A stretch of 64,000 nucleotides of DNA from Gramella jeungdoensis (GTDB taxonomy: Bacteria; Bacteroidota; Bacteroidia; Flavobacteriales; Flavobacteriaceae): positions 434,001-498,000 of the forward strand of contig NZ_JAMSCK010000001.1 in assembly GCF_023805255.1 (NCBI RefSeq). Reading direction: 5' to 3'. A model generated the notes under the pieces. It worked only from the letters and a program-made list of their open reading frames with translations. It made no database searches and was not told where the DNA came from. Below, piece by piece: positions 1 through 8,925 of this stretch. Position 1 is the first letter of the stretch, and every line of letters begins with the position of its first letter. Position numbers and translations under genes: made by a program.

Positions 1-322
1 CCGGTTTGTAAAAATTAGATGAAGATGCATCGGCAAGCATGGGCTTCCACTTTGTCTCTAGTGCATTCCAGTAATAAAAACCAGAATTATAACCGGGAAT
101 GTTCTTATTCAAGAAAACAAACATCCCATGTTGCTCATTTCCGGGATTCTCGGCAGGGAATTTTTCAATTCTGGGAATGAGAATTCCATCAATATTTGCA
201 GGATTTTCCTTGTCAGTCGCAACTATATCCAGTTGCGCGTTTGGATTTGAAGTTCCAATGCCTACTTGCGAAGAAAGAAAATGCGGAAGCAGGACGAGTA
301 AAAAAACATAAAAATTTCTCAT
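1..322 (-). CDS. Secreted protein, N-terminal part (truncated by window edge)
   Basis: The gene runs off the left edge; 107 codons are visible from the ATG at 322. The product starts with a hydrophobic signal peptide (MRNFYVFLLVLLPHFLSS) followed directly by QVGIGTSNPNAQLDIVA. That G-I-G-T-x-x-P-x-A-x-L-D motif is very common at the mature N-terminus of secreted Bacteroidota proteins resembling phage tail fibres or cell-surface adhesins. An aromatic-rich stretch (GFYYWNALETKWKPM) follows. It is probably exported through Sec and then placed on or outside the cell surface. The catalytic or binding part lies outside the window, so no specific function can be given. It is transcribed in the same direction as uvrB and lies downstream of it, 94 bases away. 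Confidence 0.75.
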   Translation of the reverse strand, partial: MRNFYVFLLVLLPHFLSSQVGIGTSNPNAQLDIVATDKENPANIDGILIPRIEKFPAENPGNEQHGMFVFLNKNIPGYNSGFYYWNALETKWKPMLADASSSNFYKP

Positions 323-416
323 TGACAAACAGATTTTGTTTGCCATTTAAGTAAGGGTGAAATGCTTTAGGATCAGTCAAATATATATTAATTTCTGATA
401 CGTAAAACAAAAAATT

Positions 417-2420
417 TTATACCAGTTCCTTAATTTTTTCCTGCAGTATTTTGATCTCATCCCTTAGCCTTGCAGCCTGCATAAAGTCCAGTTCTTTGGC
501 CGCTGCTTCCATGGCTTTTCGCTTCTCCCTGATCTTTTTCTCCATCTGAGGTTTAGTAAGATACTCGGCTTCCTCTTCAGCGGCTTTAAGGTCAGGACGC
601 TTTTCATGCTCGTAAATATCAAGTTTTTCCTTGATGAGAACACTATTGAATTTCTTAACCAGTGGTTTAGGAGTAATATTGTTTTCCTTGTTATATGCGA
701 TTTGTTTTTCACGACGGTATTCAGTCTGGTCTATGGTCTTTTGCATACTGTCTGTGATCTTATCAGCATAAAGGATTGCTTTTCCTTCTACGTGACGGGC
801 AGCCCGTCCAATCGTCTGCGTAAGGGAACGGTTGCTTCTAAGAAAACCTTCCTTATCGGCATCGATTATGGCCACCAGGGATACTTCAGGAAGATCAAGC
901 CCTTCCCTTAGAAGGTTAACTCCCACCAGCACATCAAAAAGGCCTTTACGAAGATCCTGCATGATCTCAACTCTTTCCAGGGTGTCAATGTCTGAATGTA
1001 TATAGCGGCAGCGGATATCTATTCTAGTCAGATATTTCGTCAGCTCTTCTGCCATTCGTTTTGTAAGAGTGGTGACCAGGATTCTTTCGTCTTTTTCAAC
1101 TCTTTTTTGTATTTCTTCTATAAGATCATCTATCTGATTCAGGCTTGGTCTTACTTCCACTACAGGATCAAGCAGTCCGGTGGGACGTATTACCTGTTCC
1201 ACATACACACCTTCGCTTTTCTGAAGTTCATAATCTGCCGGGGTTGCACTTACATAGATTACTTGATTCTGCAAGGCTTCAAATTCCTCGAATTTCAAAG
1301 GCCGGTTATCCATTGCCGCAGGTAGTCGGAATCCATATTCCACCAATGTCTCTTTTCTGGAACGGTCACCACCATACATGGCATGCACCTGCGGAATGGT
1401 TACGTGGCTTTCGTCTACCACCATCAGGTAATCATCAGGGAAATAATCCAGCAAGCAGAAAGGCCGCGTACCGGGTTTCCTTCCGTCAAGATATCTTGAA
1501 TAGTTTTCGATTCCTGAACAGTATCCAAGTTCACGGATCATCTCCAGGTCAAAATTCGTCCTTTCGTCCAGCCGTTTCGCTTCAAGGGTTTTGCCTATAT
1601 CCTGAAAATAACTCACCTGTTTTACAAGATCATCCTGTATCTCATGTATTGCATTCTGCAGTACATCAGGCGAGGTCACGAACATATTTGCAGGATAAAT
1701 GTTCAGTCGGTCGTACTTTTCAATTACATCATTGGTGCCCGGATCAAAAGCTTCTATTTCTTCTATCTCATCCCCAAAGAAATGTATCCTGAATGCATTA
1801 TCTGCATAACTGGGGAAAACGTCAACCGTATCTCCTTTTATTCTGAAATTTCCATGGCTGAATTCCGCTTCGGTCCTGGAATAAAGGCTCTGAACCAGGC
1901 TGTGAAGAAATTTGGTTCTGGAGATCTCCATATCTCTTTCTATGGAAACCACATTTTTTCTAAATTCGACCGGGTTTCCGATACCATACAAACAGGATAC
2001 CGATGCAACCACCAATACATCCCGTCTTCCACTTAAAAGGGAAGAGGTGGTGCTTAACCTTAACTTTTCGATCTCTTCATTTATCGATAAGTCCTTTTCA
2101 ATATAGGTTCCAGATGTGGGTATAAATGCTTCGGGCTGGTAATAATCATAATAACTCACAAAATATTCAACAGCGTTATCAGGGAAGAACTGCTTGAACT
2201 CTGAATAAAGCTGAGCGGCCAGAGTCTTATTATGAGCCAGGACAAGCGTGGGTTTCTGGACTTCTTCAATTACATTAGCAACAGTAAAGGTCTTTCCTGA
2301 GCCGGTAACGCCCAGTAAAGTCTGATACTGTTCATTTTTATTGATTCCTGTGACCAGTTGCTTTATCGCTTCAGGCTGGTCTCCGGTGGGTTTATAATCT
2401 GATTCTATATTGAACTTCAT
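417..2420 (-). CDS. uvrB: UvrABC excinuclease subunit B
   Basis: Central protein of nucleotide excision repair: UvrA loads it on damaged DNA, it verifies the lesion with its helicase-like motor and then recruits UvrC. The 667-residue length is normal for the family. Visible motifs are Walker A GVTGSGKT (37-44), the beta-hairpin region rich in Tyr ([10 protein letters not shown], about 90-100), the DEAH-like VVDESHV, the helicase C-terminal block [14 protein letters not shown] and the arginine-rich QTIGRAARH. The C-terminus carries the UVR domain (about residues 630-665, [15 protein letters not shown]) that binds UvrC. It appears monocistronic, with 150 bases separating it from the T9SS cargo gene upstream. 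Nothing unusual is seen. Confidence 0.98.
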   Translation of the reverse strand: MKFNIESDYKPTGDQPEAIKQLVTGINKNEQYQTLLGVTGSGKTFTVANVIEEVQKPTLVLAHNKTLAAQLYSEFKQFFPDNAVEYFVSYYDYYQPEAFIPTSGTYIEKDLSINEEIEKLRLSTTSSLLSGRRDVLVVASVSCLYGIGNPVEFRKNVVSIERDMEISRTKFLHSLVQSLYSRTEAEFSHGNFRIKGDTVDVFPSYADNAFRIHFFGDEIEEIEAFDPGTNDVIEKYDRLNIYPANMFVTSPDVLQNAIHEIQDDLVKQVSYFQDIGKTLEAKRLDERTNFDLEMIRELGYCSGIENYSRYLDGRKPGTRPFCLLDYFPDDYLMVVDESHVTIPQVHAMYGGDRSRKETLVEYGFRLPAAMDNRPLKFEEFEALQNQVIYVSATPADYELQKSEGVYVEQVIRPTGLLDPVVEVRPSLNQIDDLIEEIQKRVEKDERILVTTLTKRMAEELTKYLTRIDIRCRYIHSDIDTLERVEIMQDLRKGLFDVLVGVNLLREGLDLPEVSLVAIIDADKEGFLRSNRSLTQTIGRAARHVEGKAILYADKITDSMQKTIDQTEYRREKQIAYNKENNITPKPLVKKFNSVLIKEKLDIYEHEKRPDLKAAEEEAEYLTKPQMEKKIREKRKAMEAAAKELDFMQAARLRDEIKILQEKIKELV

Positions 2421-2570
2421 TCAGCAATTTTCATATTCATCTGTTATAATATTCCCTATTTAGCGGTCAGATGCAATTCACCATTCATTATTCTGCAAAC
2501 TATGAAGAATTGTAATGCCTCATTTCATAGCCTCACGAAATTAAGCAATTATCGCACCGAAATCAATTTT

Positions 2571-4172
2571 TTATCGGATCAGCGAGAAATGTCCATTGAA
2601 TTCCTGGCCATTTTGTAAGAGGACCCTAAACCAGTAATCATCGGCAGGCATTTCTTTTCCTTTGAAGGTTCCATCCCAGCCCTGTTCCAGTGCATCCATT
2701 TTGTAGAGTAATTTTCCATAACGATCAAACACAGAGATTAGGTTTTCTCTAGCTGTATCTGCCAGGATTCCTTTAATTTGCCAATAGTCATTGATTCCAT
2801 CACCATTAGGAGTGAAGAAATTATCATAGCCCAGTATGGCTATTTCAGCCTCAAGGATTGCGCATCCTTCAAGATCCCGAATATAGAGAGTCTGAAAACC
2901 GGATTCTACCTCCTGGAAAGTGGTGCTTGTCTGATAGGGACCATCGATGCTTCCAATTGAGTATTCGTAATTAGCCCCAGCCTCAACATTGAGTGTTACC
3001 GTATTGGTATTTGAATTTATTGTAGGCTGGTTAATGGAAATTGACTGAATCTGAGGAGGAGTATTTAGAATAAGTTCAATTTCAGAAATATTAAAACAGT
3101 CCGGGTTTCCATTTTCCCATACACGAGCATATAGTTGGTCTCCCTCGGAAATATAAGTAGAAGGAAGAGGATTTAAATTAGCAATAGCATCTGAAGAATT
3201 TTCAAAATATTCAATCTGATACTGGGCAGAACTTAGACCATTTAGGATATCTGTATTAATATCATCTAAATGGAAGTTTTGATTCCCGGAATAATCAAGG
3301 TCACATTTCTCCCAGGTGTAATTTGACTGGATTAATGGTCCTTCATTGATGATAAGGTCGAAATCTGTAATTTTTGCACAGCCGGTCAGATCATTCTCTA
3401 CCCGTGCATAAATCGTCTTTATTGACTGGTTGCTTGTATAGGTCCCGTCAATAGGATTCAGGTTGTCTGAGGCGTCTTCCAGTGATTCATGATAGGTTAA
3501 AGTCGTATTGCTTTGGTTTGTAATATCTGAGTTCTGGACACTAAGATCAAAATCAGCTGTTATATTTGAATTACAGGTTTGCAGGTCATTAGGCTCCATA
3601 ATTTCCGGACCTTCGGGGAAAGGAAAACCTCCAACGGTAGCAGTTCCTGTCCATTTAAGTTCAAACGGACTATTCCCTATCGGTCGGTCAATAACAATGA
3701 AATACGTCTCACCTGGCAGGACGTCGAGGGATTTTACATAACTATTACCATGAGGGCCAGGGCCCTCGCTGGTATCTGATTCATTATCCCTCATCCCGGT
3801 CTGATTGCTGGTTAGACCTGCAGCGTTTGGATTGGTTGTGGAACATCGAACCGCATAGCCAAGATCACCACAGCTGCTGTTTGGACCATAGATAAAAAAA
3901 TCATAGTCTATCATAATATCACTGCTGGTTGGTTTAAGCGTAAAACCCAGGGTTCCTTCTTTAGTGATCTTGATAAAAAGCCATAGGCTGTTATGTTCCT
4001 GGCTGGAACACGAATTCAGGTTAGAGATCTCCTGCCGTCCCATACCATCCGCATTACTGGAAATAGCGCCATTCCCGCAAATTTGAATTGCTCCGCTACA
4101 GTCGTTCGCATTCGATTGTGAAATACATGGAAGACTAAACAAAAAAAGAAAAATGACCAGGCTTATTCTCAT
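2571..4172 (-). CDS. Secreted protein with type B T9SS C-terminal sorting domain
   Basis: Large exported protein of 533 residues. Residues 1-22 form a signal peptide ending near CISQSNA. The N-terminal third has a Cys-containing start (NDCSGAIQICGNG) and a jelly-roll-like segment. The middle holds two related Ig-like/gliding-motility-type segments with the repeated pattern xxLNPLPSTYxS / DNLNPIDGTYTSN. The C-terminus, from about residue 455, has FFTPNGDGINDYW and ends in the pattern GHFSLIR, the CHU_C or type B sorting signal recognised by the type IX secretion system of gliding Bacteroidota. It is therefore predicted to cross the outer membrane and be attached or released. The ligand or enzymatic activity is not evident. 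Downstream on the same strand lies uvrB; upstream, 18 bases away, is the ABC permease. Confidence 0.85.
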   Translation of the reverse strand: MRISLVIFLFLFSLPCISQSNANDCSGAIQICGNGAISSNADGMGRQEISNLNSCSSQEHNSLWLFIKITKEGTLGFTLKPTSSDIMIDYDFFIYGPNSSCGDLGYAVRCSTTNPNAAGLTSNQTGMRDNESDTSEGPGPHGNSYVKSLDVLPGETYFIVIDRPIGNSPFELKWTGTATVGGFPFPEGPEIMEPNDLQTCNSNITADFDLSVQNSDITNQSNTTLTYHESLEDASDNLNPIDGTYTSNQSIKTIYARVENDLTGCAKITDFDLIINEGPLIQSNYTWEKCDLDYSGNQNFHLDDINTDILNGLSSAQYQIEYFENSSDAIANLNPLPSTYISEGDQLYARVWENGNPDCFNISEIELILNTPPQIQSISINQPTINSNTNTVTLNVEAGANYEYSIGSIDGPYQTSTTFQEVESGFQTLYIRDLEGCAILEAEIAILGYDNFFTPNGDGINDYWQIKGILADTARENLISVFDRYGKLLYKMDALEQGWDGTFKGKEMPADDYWFRVLLQNGQEFNGHFSLIR

Positions 4173-4190
4173 CAGAAGTGGCTTAACAGA

Positions 4191-5027
4191 TCAAAGATCT
4201 CTCTTTTCCAACAAGCCTAAAGATAAATAAACAAATATTGCGATCCAGATGATTACTATGAGTAACTGGTACCAGTGAATACCATAGTCTTTATTCAATA
4301 CCGAACCTATCTGGCTGGCGGCTGTCTGTACAGCATTCAATCTTGAAAATGGTTCCACTATCAGGTTGCTCATGGATTCCAGTGGGAAGAACTGCATGAT
4401 CTTTTCGGCAATATCGGTGCCTTTGAAAACCTTGAAATTAAGTACTGCAAAAAGGATATTTTCGAATATATACCAGACTACAAGAAAACCTAAGGCAAAA
4501 GCCGATCTTTTTACAAGTATCCCAAGAAACATACAAAAAGCGAAGAATCCGGTGAGCTTAATAAAATATGCAAAAAGGTATTCGAGGTCTGAGAAAACTA
4601 TAGAGAATTCGGTATAATCAGAAAAAGAATAGCCAAGAATTAGGGAAACCACTAAAAGGAAAAGAGTGGAAATTCCTGAGAATACAAGAACTGTAAGGAA
4701 TTTTGACATAATGAATTCCTTTTTGCTAAGCCCATCAATAAGGTTTTGTTTGATTGTTCTGTTGCTGTATTCGTTAGACATCATCGAGACGATCACGATA
4801 GCCAGGAACAATTTAAGAAGCGCAGCTATATAACTGTTAAAATGCCATATATAAGGGAAGTTAAATATTCCCTGGTCGGCTACCCGAAACTCTATTTGGC
4901 CAATATTGAATTCAATTGAGGCAATAAGGGCGATAAAAGTGATGAGGATAAAATAGGTGATAATAAGTATCCTTGCCGAGCGGCTGTACCGTAATTTATT
5001 ATATTCTATATCGAGTAAACGTAACAT
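4191..5027 (-). CDS. ABC-2 type transporter permease
   Basis: Integral membrane half of an ABC exporter, 278 residues with about six hydrophobic segments: an isolated first helix near residues 20-42 (ILIITYFILITFIALIA), a loop, then helices around 85-105, 115-135, 150-190, 195-210 and 252-272. The topology and the motif NEYSNRTIKQNLIDGLSKKEF fit the ABC-2/NatB-like permeases. Its ATG shares one base with the stop of the ATPase gene at 5027, so the two are translationally coupled and form one transporter. The substrate cannot be read from the sequence; relatives include ion, antibiotic and gliding-associated exporters. Confidence 0.85.
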   Translation of the reverse strand: MLRLLDIEYNKLRYSRSARILIITYFILITFIALIASIEFNIGQIEFRVADQGIFNFPYIWHFNSYIAALLKLFLAIVIVSMMSNEYSNRTIKQNLIDGLSKKEFIMSKFLTVLVFSGISTLFLLVVSLILGYSFSDYTEFSIVFSDLEYLFAYFIKLTGFFAFCMFLGILVKRSAFALGFLVVWYIFENILFAVLNFKVFKGTDIAEKIMQFFPLESMSNLIVEPFSRLNAVQTAASQIGSVLNKDYGIHWYQLLIVIIWIAIFVYLSLGLLEKRDL

Positions 5028-5932
5028 TAGGCTTGAGCGGTTTGATTGGTTAACTGAAGGAATTGTTCTTCTAGGCTTTCTTTGCGTTTGATCAAATAAG
5101 AAAGTGAAAGACCTTTTTTAAATAGATAAGCATTTATCTCTTCGGCATCCATGGGTTCATCCAGAAATGCTGTGAGCACCCCATCTTTATGATTTATCTT
5201 ACCGATTTTGGGATGTGCTTCGAGAAGTTCCTCAAGCTTCTCCATATCAGGGGCTTTTAACTCAAAGAATCCGTGGCTGTTTACGATTTCATCAACCGGA
5301 CCGCTGTATAGTTTCACTCCTTTACGAATGATCACTACGTGAGAACATACCTTTTCAACTTCATCAAGCAGGTGGGAGGCCAGTAGGATAGTAGTGCCGC
5401 CAGCTGCAATCTTCCTGATGATCTCCCTAATTTGATGGATTCCCTGAGGATCCAGTCCGTTAGTCGGTTCATCCAGGATCAGGATTTCCGGATCGTTCAG
5501 TAGGGCAGAGGCGATGGCGAGTCGCTGTTTCATTCCAAGGGAGAAGGTCCTGAACTTACTGTCTTTTCTGTCCAGTAAGCCAACGATCTCAAGTTTCTCA
5601 CGAATTTTTTCAGAATCGGTTCCCTTTATTTTGCATACCAGGGCAAGATTCTGTTCAGCAGTCATGTATGGATAGAAATTGGGATGCTCAATAATGGCGC
5701 CCACTTTTTTCAGTGCTTCATGCGTTGAAAGCGTTCCGTCAAACCATTTAAAATCTCCCGAAGTTTTGTTGACAACATTCAGTACCATTCCCAGCGTTGT
5801 TGATTTTCCGCTTCCGTTAGGGCCTAAAATTCCGTAGACATTCCCTTTTTCTATACTAAAGCTTAGATTATCAACAGCGGTGAGTTTGCCAAATCTTTTG
5901 GTAAGGTTATTTAAACTTAAAATTGTTTCCAA
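5027..5932 (-). CDS. ABC transporter ATP-binding protein (ABC-2 exporter)
   Basis: Cytoplasmic ATPase of 301 residues that powers the adjacent permease. It has Walker A GPNGSGKST (about 37-45), a Q-loop region GAIIEHPNFYPYMTAEQNL, signature FSLGMKQRLAIA, Walker B ILILDEPTNGLD and switch His in LLASHLLDEV. The signature has SLGMKQR, the form typical of the CcmA/NatA (DRA/drug exporter) class rather than importers. The C-terminal 80 residues form a small alpha/beta extension also typical of that class. It is the first gene of a two-gene operon with the permease. The region from 5933 to 6027 upstream holds the divergent promoter region for the next gene. Confidence 0.93.
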   Translation of the reverse strand: METILSLNNLTKRFGKLTAVDNLSFSIEKGNVYGILGPNGSGKSTTLGMVLNVVNKTSGDFKWFDGTLSTHEALKKVGAIIEHPNFYPYMTAEQNLALVCKIKGTDSEKIREKLEIVGLLDRKDSKFRTFSLGMKQRLAIASALLNDPEILILDEPTNGLDPQGIHQIREIIRKIAAGGTTILLASHLLDEVEKVCSHVVIIRKGVKLYSGPVDEIVNSHGFFELKAPDMEKLEELLEAHPKIGKINHKDGVLTAFLDEPMDAEEINAYLFKKGLSLSYLIKRKESLEEQFLQLTNQTAQA

Positions 5933-6000
5933 GATTGATGAAGTGTTTAAAATACGACGTCTAAAATAGGATTTTGTTACATGTTTCGCTATAATAAGCT

Positions 6001-6008
6001 TAATTTTG
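6001..6008 (+). promoter_or_regulatory. Bacteroidota -7 box (TAATTTTG)
   Basis: Exact match to the TAnnTTTG core of Bacteroidota sigma-A promoters, ending 20 bases before the ATG at 6028. No TTG at 19-21 nt upstream; the nearest is at 5974. Confidence 0.5.
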
Positions 6009-6027
6009 AGAAAAACGAGCTATATCT

Positions 6028-7092
6028 ATGGAAGAAAAACTGATGTCTAAAAAGAAGCCTTCTTTTCCTGTAAATGAACGCTTCAATCGATATCTGGCAA
6101 AATATAACCGAAATACCAGGATCCCGGTATTCTATGATGACCTTCTTAGGTTTTCCGGATCCATAGTGGTTTATGATCAGCATGACGAAGATACATTCTG
6201 GGTGCGTTGTTACTATCCCGATCATGAACGTATTGAGATAGATAATAGCCTGAAAAAGGTATATACCATTTTGCATTCAGATGGTAGTGATGATTCGCTG
6301 GAATGGCTGAATGTTGATGCAATTGATTATTGCACTTTTGGAAATTCCAAACCTTTCAGGATTAAGGTGAGGAACATCCTGAATGATAGTTTTACCTATT
6401 TTTATGTAAAAAAGGCAGATGCTTCCCGCTTATACGGGCTGGAGTTTGAACATTTGCTTTCCCCTCACAGGATCAACTTCCTAGTTTATAAAGACACACT
6501 TATTGAGGCACATATAGCAGGGATTCCGGGAGATGTTTTTATTGAAGATCATTTACCTGAATGTGACCTGAGAGCGCAAACGCAGATCGCCAAGCAATTT
6601 GTGAAATTCAATGAACGCTGTACCGTCAGACTTCTGGGGGACATGCGTTCTTATAATTATGTGGTGATCCCAACCCACGATTTTGATCATGTTGAATACC
6701 AGATAAGGGCTATAGATTTTGACCAGCAATGTTATGAAGGTAAACTGAAGGTATACCAACCTCAATTCTTCAAGGAAAATTACAAAATGGTAAAGCTTGT
6801 CTCTGAAAAGCTTGAAGAGTCATCCATCGAGCAATACCGTAAAGAGGAACGCTCTCTCCTGGCAAAAAGGATGATCAACACCAAAAGCAGGTATAAGGAG
6901 CTTATAAGATGTATGATCAATGACCACGTTTCTACCAAAGAAAATGTAAAGGAATTGCGCACCGATCTTTATGCCTTTTCTAAGGATATGAAATTCAAAC
7001 GCGCCAGCACCATGGGGCAGATTCTAAGAACGGCGCTGGATTTTGTAAAGCGCAACTATGAGAATGTGAATATGCAGCGAATGCTGGAGTAG
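6028..7092 (+). CDS. Conserved protein of unknown function (354 aa)
   Basis: I do not recognise a named family. The protein is soluble, without signal peptide or membrane segment, and lysine/arginine-rich at both ends. The first half is beta-rich (GSIVVYDQHDEDTFWVRCYYPD; DSFTYFYVKKADASRLYGLEFEHLL), and a second beta-rich block around 170-235 includes YNYVVIPTHDFDHVEYQIRAIDFDQQCYEGK. The last 110 residues are helical and basic (KRMINTKSRYKELIRCM; KRNYENVNMQRML). The two-part layout suggests a beta domain plus a basic helical region that could bind nucleic acid, but this is inference. An alternative start MSKKKPSF lies at 6043. It is followed by the two-arm inverted repeat and faces the nucleoid-associated protein gene. 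Confidence 0.8.
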   Translation: MEEKLMSKKKPSFPVNERFNRYLAKYNRNTRIPVFYDDLLRFSGSIVVYDQHDEDTFWVRCYYPDHERIEIDNSLKKVYTILHSDGSDDSLEWLNVDAIDYCTFGNSKPFRIKVRNILNDSFTYFYVKKADASRLYGLEFEHLLSPHRINFLVYKDTLIEAHIAGIPGDVFIEDHLPECDLRAQTQIAKQFVKFNERCTVRLLGDMRSYNYVVIPTHDFDHVEYQIRAIDFDQQCYEGKLKVYQPQFFKENYKMVKLVSEKLEESSIEQYRKEERSLLAKRMINTKSRYKELIRCMINDHVSTKENVKELRTDLYAFSKDMKFKRASTMGQILRTALDFVKRNYENVNMQRMLE

Positions 7093-7111
7093 TTTTAAGC
7101 CTTTCCAGATA

Positions 7112-7172
7112 GTCACTGCGAACATAGTGAAGCAGTCTCAAGGTGAGATTCCTTCGCTTCGCTCGGAATGAC
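7112..7172. repeat. Two-arm inverted repeat of the GTCATTCCGAGCGAAGCGAA type
   Basis: Two 29-base arms (7112-7140 and 7144-7172) face each other across a 3-base AGG loop, with 21 of 29 positions complementary plus two G-U pairs. The right arm, read on the minus strand, begins GTCATTCCGAGCGAAG, a sequence type that recurs between genes in many bacterial genomes. The left arm is a diverged copy beginning GTCACTGCGAACATAG. It lies between two convergent genes and could fold as a long hairpin in either transcript, acting as a bidirectional transcript end. There is no T-run. Confidence 0.7.
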
Positions 7173-7212
7173 GGTTCGAATGAGCTTAAAGCTTAAAACT
7201 TATAGCTTATAA

Positions 7213-8271
7213 CTATTTCTTTTCTTCCTTATTGAAATAAACCAGGTAGTAATACATCTGCTTTTCTTCGTCCCAGCCTTTTTCCACGAACTTATCGGCT
7301 GACTCGGCATTCACAAAGTCCATTTTGATCTGGATATTGGTGTCTAGAGTGATCACGTTTTTGATCTTTTTCCTGGCATCGGTCACCGCCTTGTTGGCGA
7401 TGGGGAAATTGGTAAGATCTTCAACCTTATATTTTGGAGCCTTTTCAGTTTTGTAATTCTGAAACTCAGGGATCAAAGCCGGATTGTCAATCACCGAATT
7501 GATATAGTTCGATTCCTCGAAATCATCATTCTTGGCAAAGTAATCCATACTTCGGTTCATGAAAAGAACTTCCTGCTTTTTGTCTTCTGCCGGAAGAACC
7601 ACATCTTTTGCGAAGTTCTTGGCAAAATTCAGATAATTCTTGGTGAAGTAGTTCTCGTCGGCCAGTACATCTACACCCAGGAAGTTTTCCAGCCAGTATT
7701 TTGCATCATAGCGATTGGAATCTACCGATAAAATCTTGTAACCTTCAGCACGGTTCATGTTAAAAATGATCGCTCCCTTATCCAGTTTGTTTAGATTCAC
7801 TCCTTGCTGAACGATCATTTCAAGGTTACTGGCTTTTTGTTCAAACTGAAGGAAGTCATGTTTCAATTCCGATTTAAAGATCCCAATAGCAGAAACCTTT
7901 TCATTGTCTATCTGCATATTTTCAAAGTAAACCACATAGACTTCCCCGCTTTTTATATGAGGATGGCTTGATTGCTCATAAAGTACAGTGGCTATCCTCT
8001 TGGAATACTCATGAGTGTTCAGCGGATCATCAAAAATTGAATTCGAAAGATTATAAAACTCATGAAATTCAAGATCAGACTCATGCTGAAAGCGATAATA
8101 AGACTCTTCCTTTTCACGGAAGGGCTTAAGAAAATATTCCTTGATCAAAGGTTTTATCTCATCATTTAGATGAAAGGTAGAGGCCGAAAGAAAAATGTTC
8201 TCACCACGGCTTTTGTTTCCAACACGGTGAATGGAAAGGGATTCAATTTGAGCGTTATAAAGATTGATCAT
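7213..8271 (-). CDS. 37-kDa nucleoid-associated protein (NA37/YejK family)
   Basis: 352-residue soluble protein whose start (INLYNAQIESLSIHRVGNKSRGENIFLS) and later blocks (YVVYFENMQIDNEKVSAIGIFKSE; NLNKLDKGAIIFNMN) match the NA37 family of nucleoid-associated proteins (E. coli YejK). Family members associate with the chromosome and their exact role is poorly known; in some phage-related contexts they accompany DNA metabolism genes. The C-terminus is charged (GWDEEKQMYYYLVYFNKEEKK). It sits downstream of the pRiA4b ORF-3-like gene on the same strand, about 90 bases apart. Length is similar to family members. Confidence 0.85.
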   Translation of the reverse strand: MINLYNAQIESLSIHRVGNKSRGENIFLSASTFHLNDEIKPLIKEYFLKPFREKEESYYRFQHESDLEFHEFYNLSNSIFDDPLNTHEYSKRIATVLYEQSSHPHIKSGEVYVVYFENMQIDNEKVSAIGIFKSELKHDFLQFEQKASNLEMIVQQGVNLNKLDKGAIIFNMNRAEGYKILSVDSNRYDAKYWLENFLGVDVLADENYFTKNYLNFAKNFAKDVVLPAEDKKQEVLFMNRSMDYFAKNDDFEESNYINSVIDNPALIPEFQNYKTEKAPKYKVEDLTNFPIANKAVTDARKKIKNVITLDTNIQIKMDFVNAESADKFVEKGWDEEKQMYYYLVYFNKEEKK

Positions 8272-8362
8272 TTATATCCTGTATTTTGGCTAAATAAAGC
8301 AGAAAAAAATTAATTCTGAAAGTGCTTTTCAGAAGAAAAATTAGAAAAATGAATTTGGGAAA

Positions 8363-8875
8363 TTAATTCCAGTGATCGTCAAAAGACATATTGTCCAGAT
8401 CATCCGGATCGTAATCGTCGTCATAATCTCCGTTAAGAAATCCGTCATCCTCACCTTTAAACTCCTTATCGGGTGCATTCTCAGGGATCTGACCATGGAC
8501 GAACATAAGATTTGGATAATCGCGTCCTTCTTCGATTTCGGCTATTTGTGCCAGCTCAACGAAGAATGTCCACATTTTCAGAAAGTCGTAAACATAGATA
8601 AGTTTGGTCTGGGATTCAGAAAGTACACTATCCAGCGTGGTCTCATTCATCAGTTTGATGGAAGTATCATGACCGCTCATATCGAACTGGTGGATCTCTT
8701 CACCCTGGTTCCATTCGTCGTCGCTAATATAAAAAGAGGCCATTTCGGTTCCATCGAAACCAAAAGACTGCACAATGGTATTGTGAAGATCTTCCAGGGT
8801 ACTTTCCTGAAGCATCTCTATATCCCTGAACACATCTTCATCTGCATCGAGAATTACTCTGAATCTATAGACCAT
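8363..8875 (-). CDS. Plasmid pRiA4b ORF-3-like family protein
   Basis: 170-residue acidic protein. The start (MVYRFRVILDADEDVFRDIEMLQESTLEDLHNTI) and the block FYISDDEW, then KLIYVYDFLKMWTFFVEL, are the hallmark of the pRiA4b ORF-3-like family, a compact alpha/beta fold of unknown biochemical role that is named after a plasmid gene and occurs widely on chromosomes. The last 40 residues are an extremely acidic tail (DYDDDYDPDDLDNMSFDD). An almost equally long antisense frame covers the same bases and is judged spurious. A TATCTTTG box lies 20 bases upstream of the start. Confidence 0.8.
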   Translation of the reverse strand: MVYRFRVILDADEDVFRDIEMLQESTLEDLHNTIVQSFGFDGTEMASFYISDDEWNQGEEIHQFDMSGHDTSIKLMNETTLDSVLSESQTKLIYVYDFLKMWTFFVELAQIAEIEEGRDYPNLMFVHGQIPENAPDKEFKGEDDGFLNGDYDDDYDPDDLDNMSFDDHWN

Positions 8876-8894
8876 AACAATTAAATTTGGACTA

Positions 8895-8902
8895 CAAAGA
8901 TA
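8895..8902 (-). promoter_or_regulatory. Bacteroidota -7 box (TATCTTTG on minus)
   Basis: Read on the minus strand this is TATCTTTG, 19 bases before the ATG at 8875; no matching -33 TTG was found. Confidence 0.5.
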
Positions 8903-8925
8903 CGTTTTTAGATGGGAAATTGAAG

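Noticed and set aside
1145-1792. 215-codon plus-strand frame inside uvrB
   Set aside because: Covers conserved uvrB motifs; product is His/Pro/Ser-rich without family features.
8372-8884. 170-codon open frame antisense to the pRiA4b ORF-3-like gene
   Set aside because: Same length as the gene on the other strand by mirror effect; its product is hydrophobic and unlike any family, whereas the minus-strand product has clear family motifs and a promoter box.
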